64,000 nucleotides of DNA from Vibrio bathopelagicus (GCF_014879975.1 NZ_CP062501.1:1954970-2018969), one strand, 5' to 3'; counted from the stretch's first letter, positions 45,241 to 56,034 are shown. The notes: generated by a model not told the origin, from the letters alone. Translations and numbers: made by a program.

Positions 45241-46869
45241 ATGTCGGACCGGGCCATTCTTAAAGTCAATAACCTCTCCGTTAGCTTCACAACCAATGAT
45301 GGAATCATTGACGCGGTAAAAAAGGTTAACTTTACCCTTAATTCAAGCGAAACCTTGGCCATTGTTGGTGAATCGGGTTCAGGTAAATCAGTCTCTTCCA
45401 ATGCTCTTATGCGTTTGCTTCCTGATAACGCGATTATCGATCAACAATCAGAAATCGAGTTTGAGGGGCAATCGATTCTTGGAAAAACCGAACGAGAAAT
45501 GCAGTCGATTCGTGGCGATAGAATCGGCATGATCTTTCAAGAGCCGATGACCTCTTTGAACCCATATCTGCGTGTGGGCATTCAAGTGGCTGAAGCCATC
45601 ATGTGTCACCGTAAAGTATCGAAGTCGAAGGCCAAGCAGCGCGTACTTGAGCTGTTTGAACTTGTTCACCTACCAATGCCAGAGCAAGCCTACGCTAAAT
45701 ACCCCCACGAGTTTTCTGGCGGTCAACTACAGCGCATCATGATCGCAATGGCCTTGATTAATGAGCCCGATATATTAATTGCCGACGAACCGACCACGGC
45801 ATTAGATGTGACCGTTCAGGCTGAAGTGCTTTCTCTGATCAAAGAGATTCAAAGCAAGATGGGGATGGCGATTTTGTTCATAACCCATGACCTTGGCGTA
45901 GTAAAACATTTTGCAGACCGTGTTCTCGTTATGTGTAAAGGGGAGCTAGTAGAAGAAGGGATGACTCAAGCCTTATTCGAAAATCCAAGACACGACTACA
46001 CACGCATGCTGATTAATTCGATTCCAAAAGGGGCTAAGGTTCCTGTTCATGCTTCGGCTCCTGAGTTGCTATGCGCAGAAGATATCCGAGTTCAATTCTT
46101 GGTAAAATCGCACTTTATTAAAAGTAAAAGCCAGTACTTTGAAGCCGTAAAAGGTATTTCGTTGAACCTAAAGCAGGGGGAAACCTTAGGCATTGTGGGT
46201 GAGTCAGGTTCAGGAAAGTCAACATTAGGACGGGCGTTAATCGGCTTATTACCAAGTACCGGACGTATTGTCTATAAAGGCCAAGACGTTAGCTTATTAA
46301 CCGACAAAGAGCGCCACAAGCTAAAGAAAGATGTACAGATGGTATTCCAAGACCCATATGGTTCTTTATCACCACGTATGACGGTTGGTGAGATCATCAC
46401 CGAAGGCTTAACGGTCCATCAACCTCATCTATCCAAAAAAGAGAGATTAGAAAGAGCTCGCAAAGCGCTGATTGAGGTTCGCTTAGAACCAAACTCAATT
46501 AACCGTTATCCACATGAGTTCTCTGGCGGACAAAGACAGCGTATCGCTATTGCTCGTGCACTGATTCTTGAGCCCTCTTTCATTTTGTTAGATGAACCAA
46601 CTTCAGCCCTCGACCGCTCGGTACAACTGACCGTGATAGATCTGCTAAAAGACATTCAAGCCAAACACAACATTGGCTTCCTGTTCATCAGCCACGACCT
46701 TTCAGTAGTAAAAGCGCTTTCAGACCGCGTGTTGGTGATGCAGAAGGGTGAAGTGATGGAAGAAGGTTCAGCAGAAGAGATTTTTAATGCGCCGAAAAAC
46801 GACTACACCAAGAAACTGATTGAGGCGTCATTCGACTTAGAAAATAAATCGAAAAAAAATGCCGCATAG
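45241..46869 (+). CDS. ABC transporter with two fused ATP-binding domains (YejF/DppDF type)
   Basis: 542 aa with two complete nucleotide-binding domains. Domain 1 has Walker A GESGSGKS near residue 42, signature FSGGQLQR and Walker B ILIADEPTTALD. Domain 2, from about residue 275, has GESGSGKST, FSGGQRQR and FILLDEPTSALD. Each is followed by the oligopeptide-type C-terminal extension (RHDYTRMLINSIPKGA; KNDYTKKLIEASF). Such fused subunits serve peptide, nickel or siderophore-like importers. No permease or binding protein gene is adjacent, so the partners must be encoded elsewhere. A Fur-box-like site precedes the unit. Confidence 0.9.
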   Translation: MSDRAILKVNNLSVSFTTNDGIIDAVKKVNFTLNSSETLAIVGESGSGKSVSSNALMRLLPDNAIIDQQSEIEFEGQSILGKTEREMQSIRGDRIGMIFQEPMTSLNPYLRVGIQVAEAIMCHRKVSKSKAKQRVLELFELVHLPMPEQAYAKYPHEFSGGQLQRIMIAMALINEPDILIADEPTTALDVTVQAEVLSLIKEIQSKMGMAILFITHDLGVVKHFADRVLVMCKGELVEEGMTQALFENPRHDYTRMLINSIPKGAKVPVHASAPELLCAEDIRVQFLVKSHFIKSKSQYFEAVKGISLNLKQGETLGIVGESGSGKSTLGRALIGLLPSTGRIVYKGQDVSLLTDKERHKLKKDVQMVFQDPYGSLSPRMTVGEIITEGLTVHQPHLSKKERLERARKALIEVRLEPNSINRYPHEFSGGQRQRIAIARALILEPSFILLDEPTSALDRSVQLTVIDLLKDIQAKHNIGFLFISHDLSVVKALSDRVLVMQKGEVMEEGSAEEIFNAPKNDYTKKLIEASFDLENKSKKNAA

Positions 46870-46978
46870 AAGGAACTAATTAAGATTAACAGCGTCTTAT
46901 AAGTACATTCTGAATTAGCACCTAATGGATTGCACTCTAGAATGGATATAGCAAAACTGGTTTGGCCGCCAAAAGAGA

Positions 46979-47003
46979 AATGTCGCATGGATGCGACATT
47001 TTT
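46979..47003 (+). terminator. Terminator of the ABC ATPase unit
   Basis: AATGTCGCAT / ATGCGACATT arms (46979-46988 and 46991-47000) are followed by TTT. Confidence 0.8.
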
Positions 47004-47069
47004 CGTTTCTGAAGGGAAATAATTTCTCTCTAAATCTTATTCCCTGCAATTAAATCACTTCATTACAAA

Positions 47070-48083
47070 CTAACGATAGAGAGACTTGGTCGATTCTCTG
47101 ACAAGTAAATCAATCGGTGGTAATCGAGCCTCATGCCTCTCACCCGACAACAAGTTCAAAATAGATTGAGCACACACCTCACCTATCTCTTCAATTGGTT
47201 GTCTCAAAGTCGTTAACGCTGGCGTGAAATACTTCGACGTTGGTAAATCATCAAAACCAATCACCGACACATCTTCTGGTACTTTATAACCGTGGTCATG
47301 TAGCGCCTTAATCGCGCCATAAGCCGTTTGATCATTGGCTGCGAACAGAGCAGAAAAGTGAATCTTCGACTCGATTAATTCAACGGTTTTCTCATAGCCC
47401 GATTCACTACTAAAATCGCCTTGCTTAACGAGCTTTGGCATCACCTTGATGCCCGCCTCTTGAAGTGCTTTTTTATAGCCTTCAAAACGATTACCTGCGT
47501 CAGGCTGGCTTGAAAGCCCTTTGATATGAGCGATATTCACATGCCCCTGTTGAAGCAAGTGAAGGGTCGCCATGTAGCCGCCCAATACATTATCGATATT
47601 GATTGAGCGAACATTGTCTCCAACCATGTCATAACCCACCGCGACAACCGGAATGTCTTGTGTGTATTTGGCGATGTCTTCTTTGGTGATGCTACCCGTC
47701 ACGATAATCATGCCATCGACATTGCTTTTAGCCAGATACTCTAAAGCATGTATTTCGAGCTTTTTTTGCCAGTGCCCAGTTGCTATCACTAACGAATAGC
47801 CTTGAGCTATCAGGGTTTTCTCCATGTCATTGAGGATACGACTGGTATAAGGGCTGTCAGGGTGTTGCACCAACACACCAATAGTTAGCGAACGGCGATT
47901 GATGTTCTCCTGCATTTGAAAATTCGGCTTGTAGCCAGTGTCTTTTATTGCCTGCTCGATATTCTGGCTTTTGTCATCCGACACATAGGTTGTGCGATTA
48001 AGAAAACGCGAAACCGTGCTTGGAGAAACACCGGCTAGTCTCGCTACATCGTATACGGTGGTTTTTTTAGTTTTAGTGCGCAT
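47070..48083 (-). CDS. LacI family repressor
   Basis: 337 aa. N-terminal helix-turn-helix TVYDVARLAGVSPSTVSRFL with the hinge helix following, then a sugar-binding domain with LTIGVLVQHPDSPYTSRILN and SVIGFDDLPTSKYFTPALTT. Its place at the left end of the beta-glucoside cluster, just after the GH116 gene on the same strand, suggests it controls that enzyme and the epimerase. The inducer should be a beta-glucoside sugar. Confidence 0.9.
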   Translation of the reverse strand: MRTKTKKTTVYDVARLAGVSPSTVSRFLNRTTYVSDDKSQNIEQAIKDTGYKPNFQMQENINRRSLTIGVLVQHPDSPYTSRILNDMEKTLIAQGYSLVIATGHWQKKLEIHALEYLAKSNVDGMIIVTGSITKEDIAKYTQDIPVVAVGYDMVGDNVRSINIDNVLGGYMATLHLLQQGHVNIAHIKGLSSQPDAGNRFEGYKKALQEAGIKVMPKLVKQGDFSSESGYEKTVELIESKIHFSALFAANDQTAYGAIKALHDHGYKVPEDVSVIGFDDLPTSKYFTPALTTLRQPIEEIGEVCAQSILNLLSGERHEARLPPIDLLVRESTKSLYR

Positions 48084-48110
48084 CTCGATACCCTAACCCT
48101 GTGACATTAT

Positions 48111-48165
48111 GGGGAGCCCTAAAGCTCCCCATCAGTTTCAACTCAACATTGCTTAAGTTGAAACT
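48111..48165 (-). terminator. Two hairpins between the GH116 and LacI genes
   Basis: GGGGAGC / GCTCCCC (48111-48117 and 48124-48130) and AGTTTCAACT / AGTTGAAACT (48134-48143 and 48156-48165) lie in the 94-bp gap. Neither has a clean T run. They may end the GH116 transcript partly or stabilise its 3' end. Confidence 0.6.
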
Positions 48166-48177
48166 CATACTGTTAAC

Positions 48178-51100
48178 TTAATACAAGTAGGCGAAAATCA
48201 TCCCCGGTCGGAAATAACGACCAGCGGTATATTTCAACCCTGTGCTCAGTAGCCATTTATGAAGAGTCATGGCCTGCCCCGCTGAAATGTCACCTTGCAC
48301 CATACTAACAAATTTATCAGTGTCTTTGGTCAAACGAGGGCTAACTCGCCCGTCAGATAGCACACACTTTTGTAATTTAAGCGCAGTAAGCCACTTTTTC
48401 GCATCACTTTGTGACAATTTAAAAGATTCTGAAAGATCTTCCTCATCAAATGAGACCGAGCAATTGAATCCTTCTGGCGCTGCAAATGGAATTTTTGAAT
48501 AGTCATAAAGCGCGGTATACACGGTATCCATCAATCTTTCCGCTTGCTGAGATTTACCCGCTAACCTCAGCGCAGTCGCAACGCTAAACTGCACACCAAT
48601 CCACACGTCTTGCGCTTGGAATGCTTCATGCGGCGAGCCATCAGCGAGCGTCATATTCGCAACGCCTAATGTCGGACTGTTTACTTCAAAGTTATGCTTA
48701 TAAACATAATCCAACGCACGCTGAATGCGCTGTTGTGGGAAAATCCCCTCTAGGCCAATCAATTTGAGGTAGCTGTCGGCAAGTAGTGCGTCACCAAAGC
48801 TGTTGTCTGAATCGGGTACCAAGTCTAGATACTCTTGTGTGAAAGCTTGAGGCGCTGTTTCACTCAACAGGCGTTTTTTAGAAACCCGTTGAGACACCTT
48901 GCCGATGTTTATCGAAGTATCAGCTTGGTTTAGGTAGTTGTTAAGAATATTCTTGTCGGCAATCGCATCGCCCGTCAATGTCAGGCCTAAGCTTTCTAAA
49001 GCTTGGTAACCCTGACCCGTTAAATGCTTGGCTTGAACTGGCGTCACGAAGAAGTGGTAGTAGCCTTCTTTCTCATCCCACAAGCTTTGCTCAACTGTGG
49101 CTAACGCTTTTTTCGAACGTGTAAGGTAACCCGCTCCTAGATCGTGTTCACCCATCAACTTTGCAAGCTCACTTGCGGCTTGAAGGCCTGCAACCCAGAG
49201 GCTCGCACAGTAAATTGAGATACCATGTGACGCTAGGTTATCGAAGGTATCGTCTGTACCTCGAGTGAGCGGTAAATCATCGCCCTCAGCGATCAAGTTC
49301 GATAAGAAATCGATGCTCTCTGTTACGGCCTGCCAGCACTCTTTAACCACAGAAATATCTTGTGTGTTTTGGTAATGACGGTACACCATCAGAATGTACT
49401 TCGGCGCTAAGTCCTTCCATTCCTTAACATTGTGCCAGCTATACGCATCAGGCTGAATGTCGAACGGGCTACCCAAATCGTGAATTACTGCACCTCGAAT
49501 CGCGCGTACACCTTGGTACTTTTCATCAATCAACTCGGCATTCGGTGTCGCTTCATATTCCCAATAGCGGCGCTGAGTAAAGTCTTCAGCCAAGATGGCT
49601 TTTGAGAACTCTTTCATCACGCAGCCATCAAGTTCTGGCAACAAGTAAAGCAATGAAAATGAGCCGTAAAAGTACACATCCAAAGAGTTAAAGAATGGGT
49701 AATCGACACACTCTTTAACCAGGAACTTATCTTCTTTATCCCATACTGTTGATTCAGCGAGGAATGATAGTGAGTTCATCGCCATCGTCGCATAGCGCAG
49801 TGCCGATTCAGGTTGTGATATCTTGTTTTGAGCTTGCTTTAGAAAGGCGGTTTGTTGCTCAACGATCTGCTGCTCAATCACCTCTAGTTTTGGCAAAACA
49901 TCCTCTAACATCGGCAAAGCGGGTTTAGCTTGAGGGTAGAATTGCGTGTAAGCCTTATTCGAGTGCCAGCCATTAAGCATAACTTTACTGTGTGCCATCA
50001 CCTGTGCAAAACGAAGGTCAACAGACTCGCCCGGATCCAGTTCAACCTGAACCACAACTAATGCGCTCAATGCTTCACGCCCAGTGTAGATCCCCGTTTG
50101 GAATTCAGCGTTAGTACGGCCAGTTTTCAATGCGAACTCTGTTTGCTGGGTAACTTTCGAAGTATAAAGCGTTGGCTTAACAGACACCGACACCTTGCCA
50201 GATTCCGTCAAATGGTTTTCTGCTTGTACTCCAAACACCACCTCACCCTCAATGTCACTTTGATAAGGGGATTGGCTAGTGAGTTGGACACCGGTAAAGC
50301 TGTCGCTTTCGCCGTTTACGTTCACCGCTTGATGCTGCTGGGCGATTGGGTTTTGAGACAAGGTACAGGCCGAATCTTGAATCCCATCACGACCTTTTCG
50401 ATAGGTTGAACCAATCAAGTTTTGTAGAGGTTGAGCAAGCGTAATCACGCGTGTTTGCTGTGATTGGTTGGTTAGCTGGAAGTGGTTCCAGTGCATCGGT
50501 AAAGAACAGAGGCGTTTATCCTCTTTAACAATCGGCGAGACCACCTTTCGCTTTATATTAATACCATCAAAACTATTATATTGATATTCAGCTAATGGAT
50601 ATAACGCTTTATATTCTAAATCGCTACCATTAACACTTTCTATATCACTATTATTGCCTACATTAAGTGATAATAATTTCGCTGTATCATTTATTAACAA
50701 ACCATTAAAGAAATCTAAGGCTACATATAATTGACAATTAATTGAATATGGCTCTGATTCAATCAATAACTGAGTCTTATTTGAGAAATCAACATTCCAC
50801 TTTATAAAGTTAGATTTATTTTCTTGGTAAAATTGGCCATTTTTTAATGCTGCTCGAATATGACCAACAACATTCGACATATCTGAGCTTTCAATCTTCT
50901 TCCCATCGAAAAGAGCAGGATAGAAATTCAGGTGTACGATCATGTCTTGTTCATTACGGACTTGAAGCGTATCGATGGTTGGCACATCCATCACTGACGC
51001 ATAATAATCATTAAAATTAATAACTTGCTCTGAACAATCAACAAATATTCCCGGAATAAAACTGAAGTTTGGTGTGTTGCCATTGGGCGTCAGTGTAAAT

Positions 51101-51251
51101 GTATTACCAATTCCACCCACCGCCATACCGGTATTTTCTGGTGTGGTAGAAATTGGCGTGTACCAAGGTTGAATAAATTCAACTGCATCACCTTTTTACA
51201 CAAGTATTCAGAGTCTCCTGAATAGCTCGTATATGGAATTTTATTTTTCAT
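48178..51251 (-). pseudogene. GH116 family beta-glucosidase with a frameshift near its start
   Basis: The main open frame is 982 aa (from 51126) and matches GH116: MAVGGIGNTFTLTPNGNTPN near the N-terminus and LTRGTDDTFDNLASHGISIY / CASLWVAGLQAASELAKLMG near residue 620, where family members have their catalytic Asp. The start at 51126 lacks the normal first ~40 residues. They are found in another frame from the ATG at 51251 (MKNKIPYTSYSGDSEYLCKK). Adding one A to the five-A run at 51193-51197 joins the two parts as KKGDAVEFIQPWYTPISTTP, giving 1024 aa. The gene is therefore broken, misread, or rescued by slippage. The rest of the sequence is intact. It would cleave beta-glucosides in the cytosol. 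Confidence 0.85.
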
Positions 51252-51315
51252 GTTAAAGCCGCCATTGAATATTTTTTTCTTCTTGTTAATATCTTTTAAA
51301 AATGGAGATATCAAC

Positions 51316-52263
51316 ATGTTTAAAATTATAAATGAAAAGTTTGGAAGTATTGACTCCGTCACATTAATAAATCAACAACATGGTATAGAACTTCAAATAA
51401 TCAATGGATTTGGTGCTGTTATTAATAAGTATATAGTAAACAACAGTCCATTCTCTTTTATTTGTGGTTATCAGAATTATGATGAACTGATCAACCAACA
51501 CCCGTTCTTTTCCCGCAGTGCTAAATTATTCCCTTTTCCAAACCGTTTAAACTTGGGTCGTTACCGTTTCGACAACCAAAACCATCAACTCCCAGCTAAC
51601 TTTCCTTGGTCTGATCACGCCGTACATGGCCTGCTCTACAACCAACCTTTTTCAATCACAAACAGCGTAGCCAATGATGAGTCAGCCAGTGTGACGCTTC
51701 AGTATCAAACGTCGTCTTTGCATCCAGGTTTTCCGTTTGCTTTTAACCTTGAAACCACCTTCACTATCGACACAACGGGTAAGCTCTCTTGCTCAACAAC
51801 CGTCTCTAATTGTGGTGATTATGCTTTCCCATTCGGTGATGCTTGGCACCCTTACTTCTCGCTCGGCAATGACCTAGGACAGTGTGAACTGACCATGTCG
51901 CCGTGCGCTGAAGTCGTACACGAGAACGACCTACCCAATGGTGAAAAGTGCGCTTTTGACCATTCGTCTCTGAGTGACGCCCTGATCAGTCAAAGCCTGA
52001 ATCACTGCTTTGAATTTGAATCGGCTGCGACCAACCAACTGACTTTGACACGCTCAGATTCATCAGCCGCGATTCACTATCAACAAGATGCGAGCTACCC
52101 ATTTGTTCAGCTGTACACCCCAACGAGTGAACAAAGTATTGCGATAGAACCCATGACTTGCCCTGCTGATGCATTCAATAACCAGATTGGCTTATTAACG
52201 CTTAGCCCGAACCAGTCTCAAACCTTCACTTGGCAATGCCAAGCCACCTATCAATCAAAGTAA
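51316..52263 (+). CDS. Aldose 1-epimerase (GalM-like)
   Basis: 315 aa from the ATG at 51316, with GGAG 8 bp upstream; the longer frame from 51250 overlaps the GH116 start on the other strand and was rejected. Family features: SAKLFPFPNRLNLGRYRFDN, SDHAVHGLLYNQPFSI, HPYFSLG and FVQLYTPTSEQSIAIEPMTC (E-P-M-T with the catalytic Glu). It interconverts the alpha and beta forms of free aldoses, here probably glucose released from beta-glucosides. It is divergent from GH116 across 64 bp, the only gene of the cluster on this strand. Confidence 0.88.
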   Translation: MFKIINEKFGSIDSVTLINQQHGIELQIINGFGAVINKYIVNNSPFSFICGYQNYDELINQHPFFSRSAKLFPFPNRLNLGRYRFDNQNHQLPANFPWSDHAVHGLLYNQPFSITNSVANDESASVTLQYQTSSLHPGFPFAFNLETTFTIDTTGKLSCSTTVSNCGDYAFPFGDAWHPYFSLGNDLGQCELTMSPCAEVVHENDLPNGEKCAFDHSSLSDALISQSLNHCFEFESAATNQLTLTRSDSSAAIHYQQDASYPFVQLYTPTSEQSIAIEPMTCPADAFNNQIGLLTLSPNQSQTFTWQCQATYQSK

Positions 52264-52384
52264 CGAAACCAAACTAAGGCAACTACTGAACGCGAAACTA
52301 GCCCCCCAGAGAACGCATTGCTAACGAAAAACCACAACGTAAAAAACAAACGAAAGAAGCTAATCTAAAGAGACTAAACGAAAG

Positions 52385-52412
52385 AGCAATAAAGGGCGCA
52401 TAAAGCGCCCTT
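52385..52412. terminator. Terminator between the epimerase and GH94 genes
   Basis: AAGGGCGC / GCGCCCTT arms (52392-52399 and 52405-52412) have a T-rich tail on the minus strand. It lies 8 bp after the GH94 stop codon and about 130 bp past the epimerase stop codon. Confidence 0.78.
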
Positions 52413-52419
52413 CTCTTTG

Positions 52420-54834
52420 TTAGCCTAAAACCACTTCTACCGTGTGCTCACCCGATGTAAATACCGGTGCTTTGTTGCCTGAAATTAGGTCACCATTGAC
52501 CTTCATCTCAATCACACCTTTACACACGTTATTCGGGTTAGTGACATGAATATGATAAGTCGCACCACGGAACTGACGACGGACTTTGAACTCAGGCCAC
52601 TCAGCCGGAATACAAGGGTCCACCAGCAAGCCATCAATTTCAGGTCGAACACCCAGAATCCACTGCGTACCTGCAACGTATGTCCAAGATGAGGTACCAG
52701 ACAGCCATGCATTACGACCTAGGCCGAACTGTTTATGTTCGTCACCCAAGATGTTTTGTGGGTAGCAGTATGGCTCAGACTCAAAGGTATCAATATCGTC
52801 GTTCTTCGAAGCCGGGTTAATTTGACGGTAGTACTCGTAAGCACGCTCGCCGTTGCCCATTTTCGCTTCTGCGATCATCACCCATGGGTTTGAATGAAGG
52901 AAGATACCGCCGTTCTCTTTCGCACCCGGTGGGTACGTCGAAACACCACCTAGCTGTGGATCAAAACCGTTGTAACCCGGAGTTGAAAGCTTGATGCCAT
53001 TGGTTGTGTTCAGCTTGTTGTAAACCGAATCTAGCGCTTGTGTGGCACGCTCTTGTGTCGCAAAACCAGAAATGACAGGCCAGCTTTGACCGTTAGTGTA
53101 GATCTGCCCTTGTTCATTCTTGTGAGAACCGATCGGCTTGCCTTGATCATCAAAGTAACGCACAAACCATTCGCCATCCCAGCCACACTCATTCACTGTG
53201 CTCTGCATTTGTTGGTATTGCTCTTTGAACTGAGTCGTCAGTTGCGCTTCACCACGTAACTCGCAAAGGTCCAACATATCAAGCAGGGCTTTGCCGTACA
53301 TATTGGCTACCATCATCGACTCAGCACCCGTTGGCAGGTTCACCGTGTCATTCCAGTCAGCAAAACCTAATAACGGAAGGCCGTGCTCACCCGTATTGGT
53401 GTACGTAAATTCAATTGAGCGACACAAGTGATCCCACACGGTGCCTGTTTCCACAGGGTTACCCGCTTTGTCTTTTTGGTAGAACGGAATCACTTTATTC
53501 AAGAATTCAGCGTTACCGGTTTCTTTCACATATTGAGTTACTGCGTAGATGATCCACAGATGATCGTCGCCGTAGTAATCCGGGCGTTCTTCTTCTTCAC
53601 GTGAGTCACCCGCGTTCGCTTCCATGGTTGATGGAAAGAATTGGTGCATTGCCGAACCATTGGTGTTTTGCACCGATAGTAGACGCTCAATGAACTCACG
53701 CGCCTCTTCTGGCATATGAGTAATCACACCCAATGTATCTTGAGAAGAGTCACGGAAGCCAATACCACGAGCACCATAACCAAGCTGGTACAGAGACAGG
53801 TAACGAGACCAGTTTTTGGTTGTGTGGCATTGACGTGGGTTGTGTACGTTAAGCATCGAGTTCATCGCAGGGTCTGGCGTTTCAACCTGAACCGCTTGCA
53901 AGTAAGTGTCCCAGTGCTCAGCCAGTTCAGCGAATGCCGAATCAACCGCTTGATGGTCACGGTATTTAGCCAGTAAAGGCTGCGCTGCTTCTAAGCTCTG
54001 TTCTTGCGCGATCTGTACAACCGTGCGTTCCGTCTGCTCTGGAGATAACCATCCTAAACGCAGATTTAGCGCACCAATATTGTCACCACGCAGACACTCA
54101 GTATTGCCAAGCTCATCGTTTTCTAACGCTTGTGGCGCAGCCCAAGTACCATAGCCAAACTGACCAAGGAATGATTGCCGGTCACCGTCAAATGAAGTCG
54201 CAGGACGATCCGCTGTCATCAGGTTTACCGCATAATCGCGCTTCATGAAGGCATATTGCTCAAGCACTGTGTGACCCGATTCTTGTCGGTGCGCTTTGAG
54301 CGTCATGGTTTGTGGAACCCAATCGGCATTCAATAGCTGCTTAAGTGCATCGAAGTGTGTGAATTCATACACAGGTACCACATCAACGTGCAGCGCTTTG
54401 TCTGAAATGTTAGTGACTTTGATGTCTTGTAGCAGCACTTGGTCTGCTTTTGGTACAAAGAAGGTCACTTCACAACGCACACCAAACGCTTCTGCAATGA
54501 TGGTGGTGTAAGACAAACCAGTATGGTTTTCAAACTTATCAAGCAGCTTCAGAGTCGGCGTGTAGAAAGGTGAGAACACCTCAACGTTGCCCGCTTCGTC
54601 GCGCACCTTGAGGTACATTGTCGAACCTTTAAAATCCGAGTTTGGTAGTTGTGCAATGTACTTGGTAATACGGTTCAGTGCAGGGTCACCTTTACACAAC
54701 AACACACCGCCGTTGCTATCGACAATGCCACCGAAATCTAATGTGCCAACATAGTTACACCATTTGATCGGTGTACATGGCGTGGTTGCTACGTATTCTT
54801 TGTTTTTATCGTCAAAATATCCGAATTTCATCAT
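52420..54834 (-). CDS. GH94 glycoside phosphorylase
   Basis: 804 aa from the ATG at 54834 (MMKFGYFDDKNKEYVATTP), which follows GGGA; the longer frame from 54876 was rejected. GH94 features: GYGARGIGFRDSSQDTLGVI, GDDHLWIIYAVTQYVKETG, LPLLGFADWNDTVNLPTGAE with the catalytic Asp, and the C-terminal VDPCIPAEWPEFKVRRQFRG. GH94 enzymes split beta-linked disaccharides with phosphate, saving one ATP. The protein clearly differs from Vibrio chitobiose phosphorylase over the first 300 residues. Cellobiose, laminaribiose or a 1,2-beta-glucoside is possible. It is the last gene of the operon led by LacI at 60619; a GC-rich hairpin lies in the 108-bp gap before it. Confidence 0.88.
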   Translation of the reverse strand: MMKFGYFDDKNKEYVATTPCTPIKWCNYVGTLDFGGIVDSNGGVLLCKGDPALNRITKYIAQLPNSDFKGSTMYLKVRDEAGNVEVFSPFYTPTLKLLDKFENHTGLSYTTIIAEAFGVRCEVTFFVPKADQVLLQDIKVTNISDKALHVDVVPVYEFTHFDALKQLLNADWVPQTMTLKAHRQESGHTVLEQYAFMKRDYAVNLMTADRPATSFDGDRQSFLGQFGYGTWAAPQALENDELGNTECLRGDNIGALNLRLGWLSPEQTERTVVQIAQEQSLEAAQPLLAKYRDHQAVDSAFAELAEHWDTYLQAVQVETPDPAMNSMLNVHNPRQCHTTKNWSRYLSLYQLGYGARGIGFRDSSQDTLGVITHMPEEAREFIERLLSVQNTNGSAMHQFFPSTMEANAGDSREEEERPDYYGDDHLWIIYAVTQYVKETGNAEFLNKVIPFYQKDKAGNPVETGTVWDHLCRSIEFTYTNTGEHGLPLLGFADWNDTVNLPTGAESMMVANMYGKALLDMLDLCELRGEAQLTTQFKEQYQQMQSTVNECGWDGEWFVRYFDDQGKPIGSHKNEQGQIYTNGQSWPVISGFATQERATQALDSVYNKLNTTNGIKLSTPGYNGFDPQLGGVSTYPPGAKENGGIFLHSNPWVMIAEAKMGNGERAYEYYRQINPASKNDDIDTFESEPYCYPQNILGDEHKQFGLGRNAWLSGTSSWTYVAGTQWILGVRPEIDGLLVDPCIPAEWPEFKVRRQFRGATYHIHVTNPNNVCKGVIEMKVNGDLISGNKAPVFTSGEHTVEVVLG

Positions 54835-54942
54835 CACTATCCCTAGCCCCTCCCAAATAAGGAGGAGCCAAAACAATTTGTCGTAAGTAGGTTGGTATCA
54901 GCTCAATGGCTGACTTAAGTTGACTGGCTAGCTCGTAATTGA

Positions 54943-56034
54943 CTAGCTCGCTAGCGAATTCTCACTCAGTGCATCGAACAGATGGAAGGCATCCAAATCC
55001 AAGTAAAGCGTCAGCTCTTTCACATCCACTTCAGCAGCTTGGGTCTCAACCATCAGCGGTTGACCGCCAATTTCTGTTTTCAGAAGAATGCTCGCGCCCA
55101 GTAGTTCCTTGTCTTTGATTTTCACAGGGAATGGCAGCACACGGTCGTGGTCCACTTGCTCAGCACGTAGGTGGATGTCTGTTGGACGAACACCAAAGTG
55201 AAGCGCTAGGTTTTTAGATGCTAGAGACTTAAAGCGCTCTGGCAGTGGGATGTGAACATCGCCAAGTTCAACGAAGTATTCACCTTCTTTTTCAATCAGT
55301 TTCGCTTCCAACATGTTCATTGACGGGTTACCAATGAATTGCGCGACAAACTTGTTAGCTGGGCGTTGGAACACCTCGGTTGGTGTGCCCACTTGAGCCA
55401 CATAACCGTCTTTTAGGATCACGATGCGATCCGCCAAAGTCATCGCTTCGATCTGGTCGTGTGTTACGTAGATCGTGGTGGTTTTAAGTTCACGGTGTAG
55501 GTGCTTGATCTCTTCACGCATCACACCACGAAGTTTTGCATCTAGGTTAGATAGCGGCTCATCAAACAAGAACACCTTCGGAGTACGAACCATCGCACGG
55601 CCCATCGCTACACGTTGACGCTGACCACCAGAAAGCTCTTTTGGCTTACGGTTTAATAGCGGGTCAAGCTCTAGCATTTTCGCGGCTTTTAACACTTCTA
55701 CGTCGATTTCTGCTTTCGGCATGCCCTTTAGTTTTAGAGCGAAAGCGATGTTCTCGTACACAGTCATGTGTGGGTACAGTGCGTAGCTTTGGAATACCAT
55801 TGCTAAGTCACGGTCTTTGGCATCGACCTTGTTCATCACTTTGCCACCAACCACGATATCGCCAGAGCTTATGCTTTCTAGGCCTGCAAGCATGCGAAGT
55901 GTGGTCGATTTACCACAGCCAGATGGGCCAAGGAAAACCACGAACTCGCCGTCTTCAACCGTAAAATCAAACTCTTTTACAACCTCAACATCACCGAATG
56001 ATTTTTTGATGTTCTTAAATTCTACTTTAGCCAT
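54943..56034 (-). CDS. Sugar ABC transporter ATPase (MalK/UgpC type)
   Basis: 363 aa. Walker A GPSGCGKST near residue 37, signature LSGGQRQRVAMGRAMVRTP, Walker B VFLFDEPLSNLD and the switch His in TIYVTHDQIEAMT; residues 240-363 form the OB-type regulatory domain of MalK-like subunits. It energises the two permeases encoded upstream in the operon. Its start overlaps the stop codon of the GH1 gene. Confidence 0.93.
   Translation of the reverse strand: MAKVEFKNIKKSFGDVEVVKEFDFTVEDGEFVVFLGPSGCGKSTTLRMLAGLESISSGDIVVGGKVMNKVDAKDRDLAMVFQSYALYPHMTVYENIAFALKLKGMPKAEIDVEVLKAAKMLELDPLLNRKPKELSGGQRQRVAMGRAMVRTPKVFLFDEPLSNLDAKLRGVMREEIKHLHRELKTTTIYVTHDQIEAMTLADRIVILKDGYVAQVGTPTEVFQRPANKFVAQFIGNPSMNMLEAKLIEKEGEYFVELGDVHIPLPERFKSLASKNLALHFGVRPTDIHLRAEQVDHDRVLPFPVKIKDKELLGASILLKTEIGGQPLMVETQAAEVDVKELTLYLDLDAFHLFDALSENSLAS

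Noticed and set aside
51090..51362. 90-aa frame as a separate gene
   Set aside because: Its part from 51251 is the displaced 5' end of GH116; the rest lies upstream of the start and is antisense to the epimerase.
52420..54834. Chitobiose phosphorylase as the specific GH94 function
   Set aside because: The N-terminal third differs markedly from what I recall of Vibrio chitobiose phosphorylase, and the neighbours are beta-glucosidases, not chitin genes.
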